Positions 56,654 to 64,000 of a stretch of 64,000 nt of DNA are shown here, piece by piece. The DNA is taken from contig NZ_CP007142.1 of assembly GCF_000940805.1 (NCBI RefSeq), positions 124,001-188,000 of the forward strand. Direction: 5' to 3'. Made by a program: the position numbers and the translations under genes. The stretch is from Gynuella sunshinyii YC6258. GTDB lineage: Bacteria; Pseudomonadota; Gammaproteobacteria; Pseudomonadales; Natronospirillaceae. The notes below the pieces were generated by a model. The model was given only the letters and a program-made list of their open reading frames with translations. It was not told the origin of the DNA and ran no database searches. The stretch's first letter is position 1. Every line of letters begins with the position of its first letter.

Positions 56654-57508
56654 ATGACGCACGCTCAGGCAACTTTTATCGTCAATCTCTACCATAAAGC
56701 GGGCAAAGGTATTCGTAACGTTATCCTGCTGCTGTTCGTATTGATCACGATCTTTCCATTTATCTGGTCGGCCATTCTCGCTACCCATGACAGAACCACC
56801 ATGTTCAGTGGCGGCATCGACTTTAACATTGGAGACAAACTGACGCAGAACTATCAGGACCTGCTGAAGATCATGGATTTCTGGAGCGGGATGGCGAACA
56901 GTTTCTCCATCGCATTTGTCGGTACTGCAGTGTCTCTGGTCTTTTGTTCTATGGCCGGTTATGCGCTGGCAACATTCAAGTTCAAGGGCAAAAATGCAAT
57001 TTTTGGCATCATGATCGCGTCGATGATGATTCCGCCCGTGTTAACACTTATTCCTTATTATATGGTGATTTCCACATTGGGCCTGGCCAACACGCATCTC
57101 GCTGTCTGGCTGCCTTTTACCATTAATCCATTCGGTATCTTTCTGATCCGCCAATATGTGGTTGCATCCGTACCGAAGGATTTACTTGAAGCATCCAAAC
57201 TGGATGGCGCGAGTGAACTTCGTATCTATTGGAACATTGTTTTACCGCTACTAAGGCCCGGCCTGGCCACACTGGCCATCGTTCAGTTTGTATTTCTCTG
57301 GAATAACTTCCTGCAGCCACTGGTGGTATTAAACAGCCCGGATAAAATGGTTATCACACAAATGCTCCGCAGTGTTCAAGGTGTCCCTAATACGCCCTGG
57401 GGCGCAGTCATGCTTGGTACAACTATTTCCATTCTACCGTTGATCGCCCTGTATATGTTTGCCAGTCGCCAGATGATCTCTGGCCTGACCAGCGGCGCAG
57501 TAAAATAA
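56654..57508 (+). CDS. Sugar ABC transporter permease (MalG-type)
   Basis: 284 residues, six helices. EAA loop DLLEASKLDGASELRIYWNIVLPLLRPGLATLA, and the typical C-terminus ASRQMISGLTSGAVK of MalG-like CUT1 permeases. It starts one base after the previous stop, with AGGGGGAG overlapping the upstream gene. Confidence 0.9.
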   Translation: MTHAQATFIVNLYHKAGKGIRNVILLLFVLITIFPFIWSAILATHDRTTMFSGGIDFNIGDKLTQNYQDLLKIMDFWSGMANSFSIAFVGTAVSLVFCSMAGYALATFKFKGKNAIFGIMIASMMIPPVLTLIPYYMVISTLGLANTHLAVWLPFTINPFGIFLIRQYVVASVPKDLLEASKLDGASELRIYWNIVLPLLRPGLATLAIVQFVFLWNNFLQPLVVLNSPDKMVITQMLRSVQGVPNTPWGAVMLGTTISILPLIALYMFASRQMISGLTSGAVK

Positions 57509-57521
57509 CAAGAGAATCGAC

Positions 57522-58865
57522 ATGTCATTTGAATTACCTCATAACAGTTCTTTAACCAAACCGGGATTCATTTACGGTGTTGCTACCGCTGCGTTTCAGA
57601 TAGAAGGAGCCAATACCGCAGATGGTCGTTGCGAATCCATCTGGGATCGGTTCTGTGCCACCCCCGGCAAAGTCCTGAACGGCGATGACGGCAGTATTGC
57701 CTGTGATCACTATCACCGCCTGGAGCAGGACCTGGATCTGATCCAATCTTTGGGAGTGGATGCTTATCGCTTCTCGGTCGCCTGGCCCCGGATCGAACCG
57801 GCACCTGATCAATGGAACGAAGCAGGATTTGAGTTTTATGAACGATTAATCGATGGTCTCATCACCCGCGGTATCAAACCATATCTGACACTTTACCACT
57901 GGGATCTGCCACAGTACCTGGAAGATAAAGGAGGCTGGATCAACCGGGAAACCGCTTACCGGTTTGTTCGCTACGCAGAAAAAATTACCGAACGCTTTGG
58001 CAACAAAGTCGTTTCCTACTGCACTTTCAACGAGCCACTTTGCACGGCATTTGTGGGTTATCGCTGGGGGATACATGCGCCAGGATATGCCGATCACAAA
58101 CTTGGTTATCAGGCTGCCCATCATGTTCTGCTGGCTCATGGACTGGCACTGCCTTATATGCGGAAAAATGCCCCGGAAGCAGAACATGGTATTGTGCTGA
58201 ATTTCACGCCTGCATATCCATACCAGGATACAGCCGCCGACATAGAAGCCGTCGAATATTCTGATGACGCAGATGGCTTCTGGTTCCTGCACCCACTGAT
58301 GACCGCCGAATACCCTGCCAGGGTGGTTCAACAGGATGCGGTTTTTATGCCCGTAATTTTACCTGGCGACCTGGAAATTATTGCCCGTCCAATCGATTTT
58401 CTCGGCATTAACTATTACTCCCGCAAGGTTGTTAAAGCGAATGCCCAGGGCCTGCCAGAGCAGGTTCATAATGAGCACCCCAAAACAGATATCGGCTGGG
58501 AAATTTATCCCGACGGACTAACACATTTGACCCAGAAAATGACCCGTCGTTATGCCAGACTACCGCCGCTTCTCATCACTGAAAACGGCGCCGCCGACAA
58601 CACCGAACCGGAAAACGGCGAGATCAACGATACCATGCGCGTCCATTACTATCGGCAACACCTGCTGGCAGTACACAACGCTGTTGAAAGTGGTGTGGAT
58701 ATTCGAGGTTACTTCGCCTGGAGTCTGATGGATAACTTCGAATGGGCCTATGGTTATTCGATGCGTTTTGGAATTGTCCACGTGGATTATCAAAGCCAAC
58801 AACGTACCCTGAAGAAATCCGGACAAAGCTGGCAACATTTTTTACGACAAAGGATAGCCAAATAA
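57522..58865 (+). CDS. Beta-glucosidase, glycoside hydrolase family 1
   Basis: 447 residues, cytoplasmic. Start FIYGVATAAFQIEGA; RFSVAWPRIEP; YLTLYHWDLPQYLEDKGGW; acid/base Glu in CTFNEPLCTAFVGY (about 170); nucleophile Glu in LLITENGAAD (about 352); C-terminal YFAWSLMDNFEWAYGYSMRFGIVHVDY. It would hydrolyse cellobiose or other beta-glucosides imported by the transporter upstream. Last gene of the operon, followed by a T-tailed terminator. Confidence 0.93.
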   Translation: MSFELPHNSSLTKPGFIYGVATAAFQIEGANTADGRCESIWDRFCATPGKVLNGDDGSIACDHYHRLEQDLDLIQSLGVDAYRFSVAWPRIEPAPDQWNEAGFEFYERLIDGLITRGIKPYLTLYHWDLPQYLEDKGGWINRETAYRFVRYAEKITERFGNKVVSYCTFNEPLCTAFVGYRWGIHAPGYADHKLGYQAAHHVLLAHGLALPYMRKNAPEAEHGIVLNFTPAYPYQDTAADIEAVEYSDDADGFWFLHPLMTAEYPARVVQQDAVFMPVILPGDLEIIARPIDFLGINYYSRKVVKANAQGLPEQVHNEHPKTDIGWEIYPDGLTHLTQKMTRRYARLPPLLITENGAADNTEPENGEINDTMRVHYYRQHLLAVHNAVESGVDIRGYFAWSLMDNFEWAYGYSMRFGIVHVDYQSQQRTLKKSGQSWQHFLRQRIAK

Positions 58866-58892
58866 ACGGATATTTTCCGTTTTTACAATACA

Positions 58893-58929
58893 AAAAAATC
58901 CGATACACCAGGAGCATATCGGATTTTTT
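58893..58929. terminator. Bidirectional terminator between beta-glucosidase and hemerythrin genes
   Basis: ATCCGATA / TATCGGAT core extended by A and T runs on either side (13-bp stem, eleven-base loop). A/T runs on both flanks suit termination in both directions for the convergent genes. Confidence 0.85.
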
Positions 58930-58952
58930 ATGGTGAGAACTAATTTAATTTG

Positions 58953-59453
58953 CTATTTGAATACTGAATGCCAAAGTCTGCCAACAATAGATTTTTTATT
59001 GTCGGTGGTCGCTACTGCTCCCTTGCTTAAGAAAAATGGAGCATACAATTGATCTTCGTTCATAATGTGCTTGGTTAGCCACATCCGCAAAAAGTGCAGT
59101 AACTCAAATGAAATGGAACGGTTACCATTGCGCAGTTTTTCCTGCAGAGCCTTTACTTCGTTGATTAATTCTTCATGATGTTGCTTATGTTCATCTGCTT
59201 CCGGGTAACCCAGAATCCGCATCAGGCTCTCTTCAACGGCAAAATGAATTTTGGTGTAATCAATCAACTCACCCAGGATATTTTCAGCTACTTCTTTACC
59301 CTGATGCTCATACATGGCCGTATGCAGTCTGTTTAATATAGACACGAGCAACCGATGTTGATCATCGATTTCCTGAATACCGACAGCAAGTTCATCAGTC
59401 CATTCAATCAGGGTGCTCGGTCGAGACATGGTTTTTAAAGCTTCCGTGGTCAT
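58953..59453 (-). CDS. Bacteriohemerythrin
   Basis: 166 residues with a single hemerythrin domain: WTDELAVGIQEIDDQHRLL, HFAVEESLMRILGYP, HKQHHEELINEV and WLTKHIMNEDQLYAPFF supply the His and Glu/Asp ligands of the oxygen-binding di-iron site. A short basic tail follows. It is probably an oxygen sensor, store or carrier in the cytoplasm. Single gene with no clear operon partner. Confidence 0.9.
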   Translation of the reverse strand: MTTEALKTMSRPSTLIEWTDELAVGIQEIDDQHRLLVSILNRLHTAMYEHQGKEVAENILGELIDYTKIHFAVEESLMRILGYPEADEHKQHHEELINEVKALQEKLRNGNRSISFELLHFLRMWLTKHIMNEDQLYAPFFLSKGAVATTDNKKSIVGRLWHSVFK

Positions 59454-59633
59454 GATAAGTCCAACCTATTTATCCAAATTATTATTGTTCAGGCACTAGC
59501 GGCACCTGATTATTAGGTGCGCTAATTGTGCTGATGAAAAAACAGACAATTATGATTTAGATCAAATAATCGGTGATCAGGTAACAAATAAACGTTGTCA
59601 GAATAACAGCAGGCAGGGGTTAAGAAATGAAAA

Positions 59634-59652
59634 AGCCGGACATTAGCCGGCT
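59634..59652 (-). terminator. Terminator of fklB
   Basis: AGCCGG / CCGGCT stem of 6 bp with seven-base loop, followed on the minus strand by TTTTTC, 27 bases after the fklB stop. Confidence 0.65.
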
Positions 59653-59678
59653 ATCAACAAACAGAGCTCTATACTGAC

Positions 59679-60293
59679 TTAAAGAATTTCCAGCAACTCA
59701 ACATCAAACACCAGTGCCTGATAAGGACCAATTGCACCGCCGGCTCCCTGAGCACCATAGCCCAGTTGATGAGGAATATATAACCGCCATTTGGAACCTG
59801 TCGGCATCATTTGCAGTGCCTCGGTCCACCCGGCAATCACCCCGCCCACAGGAAAATCTGCCGGCTGCCCACGTTGATAGGAACTGTCGAAAACCGAACC
59901 ATCAATCAGGGTTCCGTGATAATGACAACGTACTGTCGAACTGGCTGCCGGACGCTCACCATCACCCGCGCTGAGAATTTCATATTGCAGTCCGCTGGCA
60001 GTCACTGTGACCTCTTCACGTTTGGCATTTTCTGCCAGAAACGCTTCGCCGGCTTCCGCAGCCACGGTACCTTTTTTGGCTTCTTCCTGCTCAAGACGCT
60101 TACGAATGACCCCAAAAGCAACCTGCATGTCTTCATCGTTCACATCACTTGCCTGCCCCTGAAAAGCGCTGATCACTCCTTCCACAACCGCATTCACATC
60201 GAGACCTTCAAAAGGATTATCTTTCAGCTGGGCACCAAACTGACGACCAACACCATAACTGACTTTAAGTTCATTGGTTGAATATTTAGACAT
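59679..60293 (-). CDS. fklB: FKBP-type peptidyl-prolyl isomerase, FKBP22-like
   Basis: 204 residues. The N-terminal dimerisation domain (KVSYGVGRQFGAQLKDNPFEGLDVNAVVEGV) is joined by a long helix (KRLEQEEAKKG) to the FKBP domain (VRCHYHGTLIDGSVFDSSYQRGQPADFPVGGVIAGWTEALQMMPTGSKW and LGYGAQGAGGAIGPYQALVFDVELLEI). Length and layout match E. coli FklB. No signal peptide, so cytoplasmic. Confidence 0.92.
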   Translation of the reverse strand: MSKYSTNELKVSYGVGRQFGAQLKDNPFEGLDVNAVVEGVISAFQGQASDVNDEDMQVAFGVIRKRLEQEEAKKGTVAAEAGEAFLAENAKREEVTVTASGLQYEILSAGDGERPAASSTVRCHYHGTLIDGSVFDSSYQRGQPADFPVGGVIAGWTEALQMMPTGSKWRLYIPHQLGYGAQGAGGAIGPYQALVFDVELLEIL

Positions 60294-60364
60294 GGGATTT
60301 CCAAAACAATTAAAGGGACGGATGCTAACACAGAGACCGCGGTTTTATTACCCGGGTCATTGCC

Positions 60365-62650
60365 TCAATTGCCTGAGCTGCTTTCGTCCCAGGCAGTTAG
60401 AGCAACATTTTGTAACACCGAGTTGGGTTCCGGATCTTCAGTCTGCTGAACCTGATTGTCCAGTTGCACGGCTGAGCGAGGCTTTTTTACCAGACTGCCA
60501 CCTTCCGGTTTTCTTAAATACCAGCGATCATGCAGGCTTATTTTGACCAGCTTGAAAACATCCAGTGCTGTTATCGGATAGGTACCGACGGCATCTGTTT
60601 GCTTTGAAGTCCCGGAATATTCTCCAGCCAGCAGATCAGCAAACGCAATATAGACCGCCGAAGGTTTTCTGGACTTCAGGTGTGCCACAAAAATCTCATC
60701 TTCCCAGGATGGCGCCAACAGTACATCGGCCGGTGGCTCATGCATTAACGCAGGATCGGTGAAGTCCCGTACAGCAACCGCTATTCCACAATCTGACAGG
60801 CACTCCAACAGCATTTCATTATGCTGATGGATACGCTTGTCGATCCACCATACCAGAGGAATCGGAATATCTTCCCAGGCGGGGGCGGAGTGAACCGGTG
60901 CCGCCACGAACGGTAACTCAAACCAGAAACGACTCCCGACAGATAGCTGACTCTCTACTCCCATAGAACCGTGAGACTGGGTACATTGGGTATAGGCCAG
61001 GAAGAGGCTGGCACTTTCTTTATCTGCCAAAGTTGTATTGGCTGACCGGCTAAACAATTGCGGAATAAGTCCTGCAGCAATACCGATGCCGGTATCCGAA
61101 ACCTCCGTCAGCAAACGGATGTCTCCCCCGGAACGTCGATACGACACACGAATGCGAATATGTCCCTGGCGGGTAAATTTCAGAGCATTGGAAAACAATG
61201 TGCGTAAAACCTGACGATATAATATGACATCGCCGATCAGCAGATCCGGTAAATCCGGCGGCAGGTCCACCAATAGTTTCAATGATCGTTGCTGCGTCAT
61301 AGATGCTCCGAGCAAGAGCAAACGGGAATAAATTTGATGCAGGGAAAACGGCTTGTTGGCCGGAAGCATCTGGCCAGCCTGCAGCGCCGGGCGCTCAAAC
61401 AATCGCTCTGCCATATCGATCGCCCCTTCGGCCGCAAACACCACACTTTCCAAATACTGTCGCTGAAAATCATTGGCTGCATGTGCATAGGACTGCCGGG
61501 CAACACCCAGTAGCGCAGTCAGGGAAGCTTTGACCTGTTGACTGGCTGCTACGACGTAAGATTCGCGCGCTGTCTGCAACTCTCTGGCTTTCTGTAATCG
61601 TTCCTGAAAATCCGTCATCTGCTGCTGCAGCCGCTGATGGTCACGATAGTCAGAAATATCCCGAATCAGGCATATATAGTGATCACTGCCGGTATTATCT
61701 AAACAGGCAATGGTCATACTCACATCCAGCAGGCTGCTATTCTCATGGCAGAGGACAAAATTCCCGGATAAACCGTAATGCTGGTTCTGTCTGGTGTTAA
61801 TCAGTTCCTCATAGAGATTGGTCTGCCGGATCCGCAAAGATTCAGGAAACAGATCAACAATATTTTGTTGACCCGGCACAGAAACACACAGTCCCAATAA
61901 ATTTTCAGCAATGGTATTGGCCTGTTGGATATTACCGTTCGAATCCAGTATCAGCACAACATCCTGACTGCTCTCCAATAACAGCTGATATTGTTCCTGC
62001 TGATGTTGCAGATCTTTCAATAACGACACATAGGATTCGCCCAGCATGTCCATCGATTGCGGAAGGGATACATCATGCTGTCCGTTATTGCGCTGATACC
62101 ACTTCAAATAGTCGAATAATTCTGCCACCGGCCGGGCCAGCCTGTGCCAGAACTGGAACCACAGAATCAACCCGATCACAACAACCAGAGCTACAATCAC
62201 AGCACTGTAAATCATGCCCTGATAAAACAGGGAACTGGCAATAAAAGGTCTGGCAGCCAACAACACATAATGATCTGCCTGCTGTCCGTTCAACAGAAAA
62301 TAATTGGTGTAGATTGTGGCCGGTATCTGATGCTTATCGACCAGGTGGCGAACGGACTGCGGCAGCTCCGATAAATCGACCACACCCGCGAAACTCCCGG
62401 AAGCGGATTCAACCCGGTGATCTGCTGAAAAATGCAGCACTCCACGGATGTCCGGACTGGCAAGAATATCCGCATCCGGACGACCTGCCTGTATGGCAAT
62501 GTCGGCCCAGTTCAGCTGTTGCTGGCGCTGTTGAACATAAGCCCGCTGGCTCAAGCCAAAGACCAGCACACACAGAACAACAGCAAAACACAACGACACC
62601 CAAATTACCGGCATCACCATCTTTTGCATGATTGAAAAACGGGTAGTCAT
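60365..62650 (-). CDS. Histidine-kinase-like sensor with degenerate phosphoacceptor and receiver
   Basis: 761 residues. Helix at about 13-33, periplasmic part, helix at about 150-170, HAMP-like linker, PAS domain (about 220-345: DVVLILDSNGNIQQANTIAENLLG), then a kinase-like core. The H box, normally S-H-E-x-R-T-P-L, reads SQQVKASLTALLG, so the phosphoacceptor His is absent. N box RTLFSNALKFT and G1 DTGIGIAAGLIPQLFS remain. The C-terminal 150 residues resemble a receiver without its phosphorylatable Asp (DVLLAPSWEDE). It may bind ATP and modulate a partner rather than phosphorylate itself. No partner gene is adjacent. Confidence 0.75.
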   Translation of the reverse strand: MTTRFSIMQKMVMPVIWVSLCFAVVLCVLVFGLSQRAYVQQRQQQLNWADIAIQAGRPDADILASPDIRGVLHFSADHRVESASGSFAGVVDLSELPQSVRHLVDKHQIPATIYTNYFLLNGQQADHYVLLAARPFIASSLFYQGMIYSAVIVALVVVIGLILWFQFWHRLARPVAELFDYLKWYQRNNGQHDVSLPQSMDMLGESYVSLLKDLQHQQEQYQLLLESSQDVVLILDSNGNIQQANTIAENLLGLCVSVPGQQNIVDLFPESLRIRQTNLYEELINTRQNQHYGLSGNFVLCHENSSLLDVSMTIACLDNTGSDHYICLIRDISDYRDHQRLQQQMTDFQERLQKARELQTARESYVVAASQQVKASLTALLGVARQSYAHAANDFQRQYLESVVFAAEGAIDMAERLFERPALQAGQMLPANKPFSLHQIYSRLLLLGASMTQQRSLKLLVDLPPDLPDLLIGDVILYRQVLRTLFSNALKFTRQGHIRIRVSYRRSGGDIRLLTEVSDTGIGIAAGLIPQLFSRSANTTLADKESASLFLAYTQCTQSHGSMGVESQLSVGSRFWFELPFVAAPVHSAPAWEDIPIPLVWWIDKRIHQHNEMLLECLSDCGIAVAVRDFTDPALMHEPPADVLLAPSWEDEIFVAHLKSRKPSAVYIAFADLLAGEYSGTSKQTDAVGTYPITALDVFKLVKISLHDRWYLRKPEGGSLVKKPRSAVQLDNQVQQTEDPEPNSVLQNVALTAWDESSSGN

Positions 62651-62829
62651 CGGAATAACTGAGGCTCCACAGTGAAAATGCTTGATAACGTTTACAGTGT
62701 AGACAATTTTCCAGATATCACCGGTGGTATTTATAGTCGTTACAAAAAATTATTTTTGATTACCGGAAAACACAGCCACTGAACCGGCATGTATCATTTC
62801 TGCCGATCCGTCCAAAACATTAGATAAAC

Positions 62830-64000
62830 CTAAATCAGCCACCAGGTTGCCAACCCAAGAAAAATAAAGAATCCCATACTATCTGTTACGAACGTTAATA
62901 CCACACTCGCTCCCATTGCCGGATCACGTCCGGATTTCGCCAGTGCCAATGGCGTGAATATTCCCGCTGCAGCCGCGATGATCAGGTTCAACAATGTAGC
63001 CACCGCCATCACCACCGAAATTCCAGGATTACCATATAACAGAAACGCCACTCCCCCGAGCAGACACCCCCAGAGTGCGCCGTTGATAACACTGATCAGC
63101 AGCTCTTTCATAACCAGAAAGCGCAGGTTATCGCGATTGATATGATCCATGGCCAGGCCTCGCACAAACAGCGCGATGGTCTGATTGCCCGTATTGCCAC
63201 CAACGCTGGCGACGATCGGCATCAAGGTGGCCAGCGCCACGAGACTGATAATGGTCTGTTCGAACAGCGCAATAAAACGAGTGGCCAGAAATGCAGTGGC
63301 CAGATTAATACACAGCCACAGCCACCGGGCTCTGGCACCGGACATAACCGGACCAAACAAATCGGTACGGGCACTCAAACCTTCTTTCGCCAGTGCAGCA
63401 CCTTCGTGATGCTCACGCAGATAGTCCATCATGGTTTCAACCGTCAACCGGCCAATGACCCGCCGGTTCTCATCCACCACCGGTGCTGAAATCAAGTCAT
63501 ATCGTTCGAAAGCATGAGCAGCATCCTCTGCATCTTCATCAGCACTGAAGGTTACAGGATTAGGTTGCATCACTTTATTCACCCGTTCATCGCCGGGGTG
63601 TCGCAATAAGGCGGTCAACGGCAAAACACCTACAAGGTGACGAGGTTTTTGTACGACAAATAACTTATCCATCTGTTCTGGCACTTCTTCCATGGCCCGA
63701 AAAGCCGCAATCACTTCATCCAAAGACTGATTGGGGCTCACCAAAAAACTGTCCCGGCTCATCAGACTGCCAACACTGTCCTCGGGATAGGACAAAGACG
63801 CCTCAAGCCATTGCTGCTCGGCGGCCTCCAGTTGCGCTTTGGCAGAAGCCAACACATCTGCTGGAAGAAACTCGGCAATTTCGGACAATTCATCCGCATC
63901 CAAATGAATCAATAGTTTCAGCAGCCGGTTCGAATCGGTTTCTTCCACAATACTGGTCAACACCGCTTCCGACATTTCCAACATCGCTTCCGCCGCCACA
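62830..64000 (-). CDS. mgtE: Magnesium transporter MgtE, N-terminus outside window
   Basis: About 390 residues are visible; the frame continues past the right edge. Order: end of the MgtE N domain (LLIHLDADELSEIAEFLP), two CBS domains (SVGSLMSRDSFLVSPNQSLDEVI; VNKVMQPNPVTFSADEDAEDAAHAFERYDLISAPVVDENRRVIG), then five helices with MPIVASVGGNTGNQT and the ion-selectivity stretch GASVVLTFVTDSMGFFIFLGLA. It is a Mg2+-gated Mg2+ channel of the inner membrane. The visible start is not the true start. Confidence 0.93.
   Translation of the reverse strand, partial: VAAEAMLEMSEAVLTSIVEETDSNRLLKLLIHLDADELSEIAEFLPADVLASAKAQLEAAEQQWLEASLSYPEDSVGSLMSRDSFLVSPNQSLDEVIAAFRAMEEVPEQMDKLFVVQKPRHLVGVLPLTALLRHPGDERVNKVMQPNPVTFSADEDAEDAAHAFERYDLISAPVVDENRRVIGRLTVETMMDYLREHHEGAALAKEGLSARTDLFGPVMSGARARWLWLCINLATAFLATRFIALFEQTIISLVALATLMPIVASVGGNTGNQTIALFVRGLAMDHINRDNLRFLVMKELLISVINGALWGCLLGGVAFLLYGNPGISVVMAVATLLNLIIAAAAGIFTPLALAKSGRDPAMGASVVLTFVTDSMGFFIFLGLATWWLI

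Overview
The window looks like chromosome of a marine or saline gammaproteobacterium, probably of the Oceanospirillales/Saccharospirillaceae type. This rests on the gmk-rpoZ-spoT order, glnK-amtB beside ubiK, pst-phoU, hisBHAF, ntrBC and many housekeeping proteins resembling those of pseudomonads and oceanospirilla. The genus is not established. Most genes are ordinary chromosomal functions, interrupted by two accessory blocks.

Layout. 1-2801: end of a peptide ABC transporter operon (permease and double ATPase). 3.0-16.2 kb: a decayed accessory island. It holds an IS66 remnant, a small exported protein, two near-identical REP-associated tyrosine transposase (RAYT) copies (one broken by an 8-bp deletion) with a dispersed short repeat, a LysR gene beheaded at the edge of a RAYT copy, a dead IS256-type element, a frameshifted helical-repeat gene, a long exported Rhs/YD-repeat protein with a predicted L,D-transpeptidase-type toxin tip and a membrane-anchored candidate immunity protein, and relics of a LuxR-type regulator. 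16.2-35.6 kb: core genes for c-di-GMP turnover, nucleotide and stringent response (gmk, rpoZ, spoT), spermidine synthase, a DsbA-like oxidoreductase, ammonium uptake (glnK-amtB-glnK with a sigma-54 promoter and NtrC sites), ubiK, two predicted beta-barrels, a TrmB-like regulator, DUF3461, a thioesterase, and the phosphate regulon pstS-pstC-pstA-pstB-phoU behind two Pho boxes.

35.7-46.1 kb: tRNA-Thr(TGT) followed by a 10,258-bp integrated element bounded by a 99-bp perfect direct repeat that contains the tRNA 3' end and its terminator. The element encodes a tyrosine integrase, an XRE repressor, an excisionase-like protein, an HUH rolling-circle initiator, a genome-packaging-type ATPase, a protein that looks like the double-jelly-roll major capsid protein P2 of corticoviruses (phage PM2), several tiny membrane proteins, a collar-domain spike candidate, a lytic enzyme and holin-like proteins. 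Size and gene set fit a complete corticovirus-like (tailless, membrane-containing) provirus. This is the most interesting system in the window.

46.3-64 kb: ogt, hisBHAF, a GNAT protein, ntrBC (the two-component pair expected to act on the NtrC sites at amtB), ypeA-like acetyltransferase, a beta-glucoside ABC uptake operon ending in a GH1 beta-glucosidase behind a LacI-type operator, a hemerythrin, fklB, a sensor-kinase-like protein lacking its phosphoacceptor histidine, and the start-less part of mgtE running off the window.
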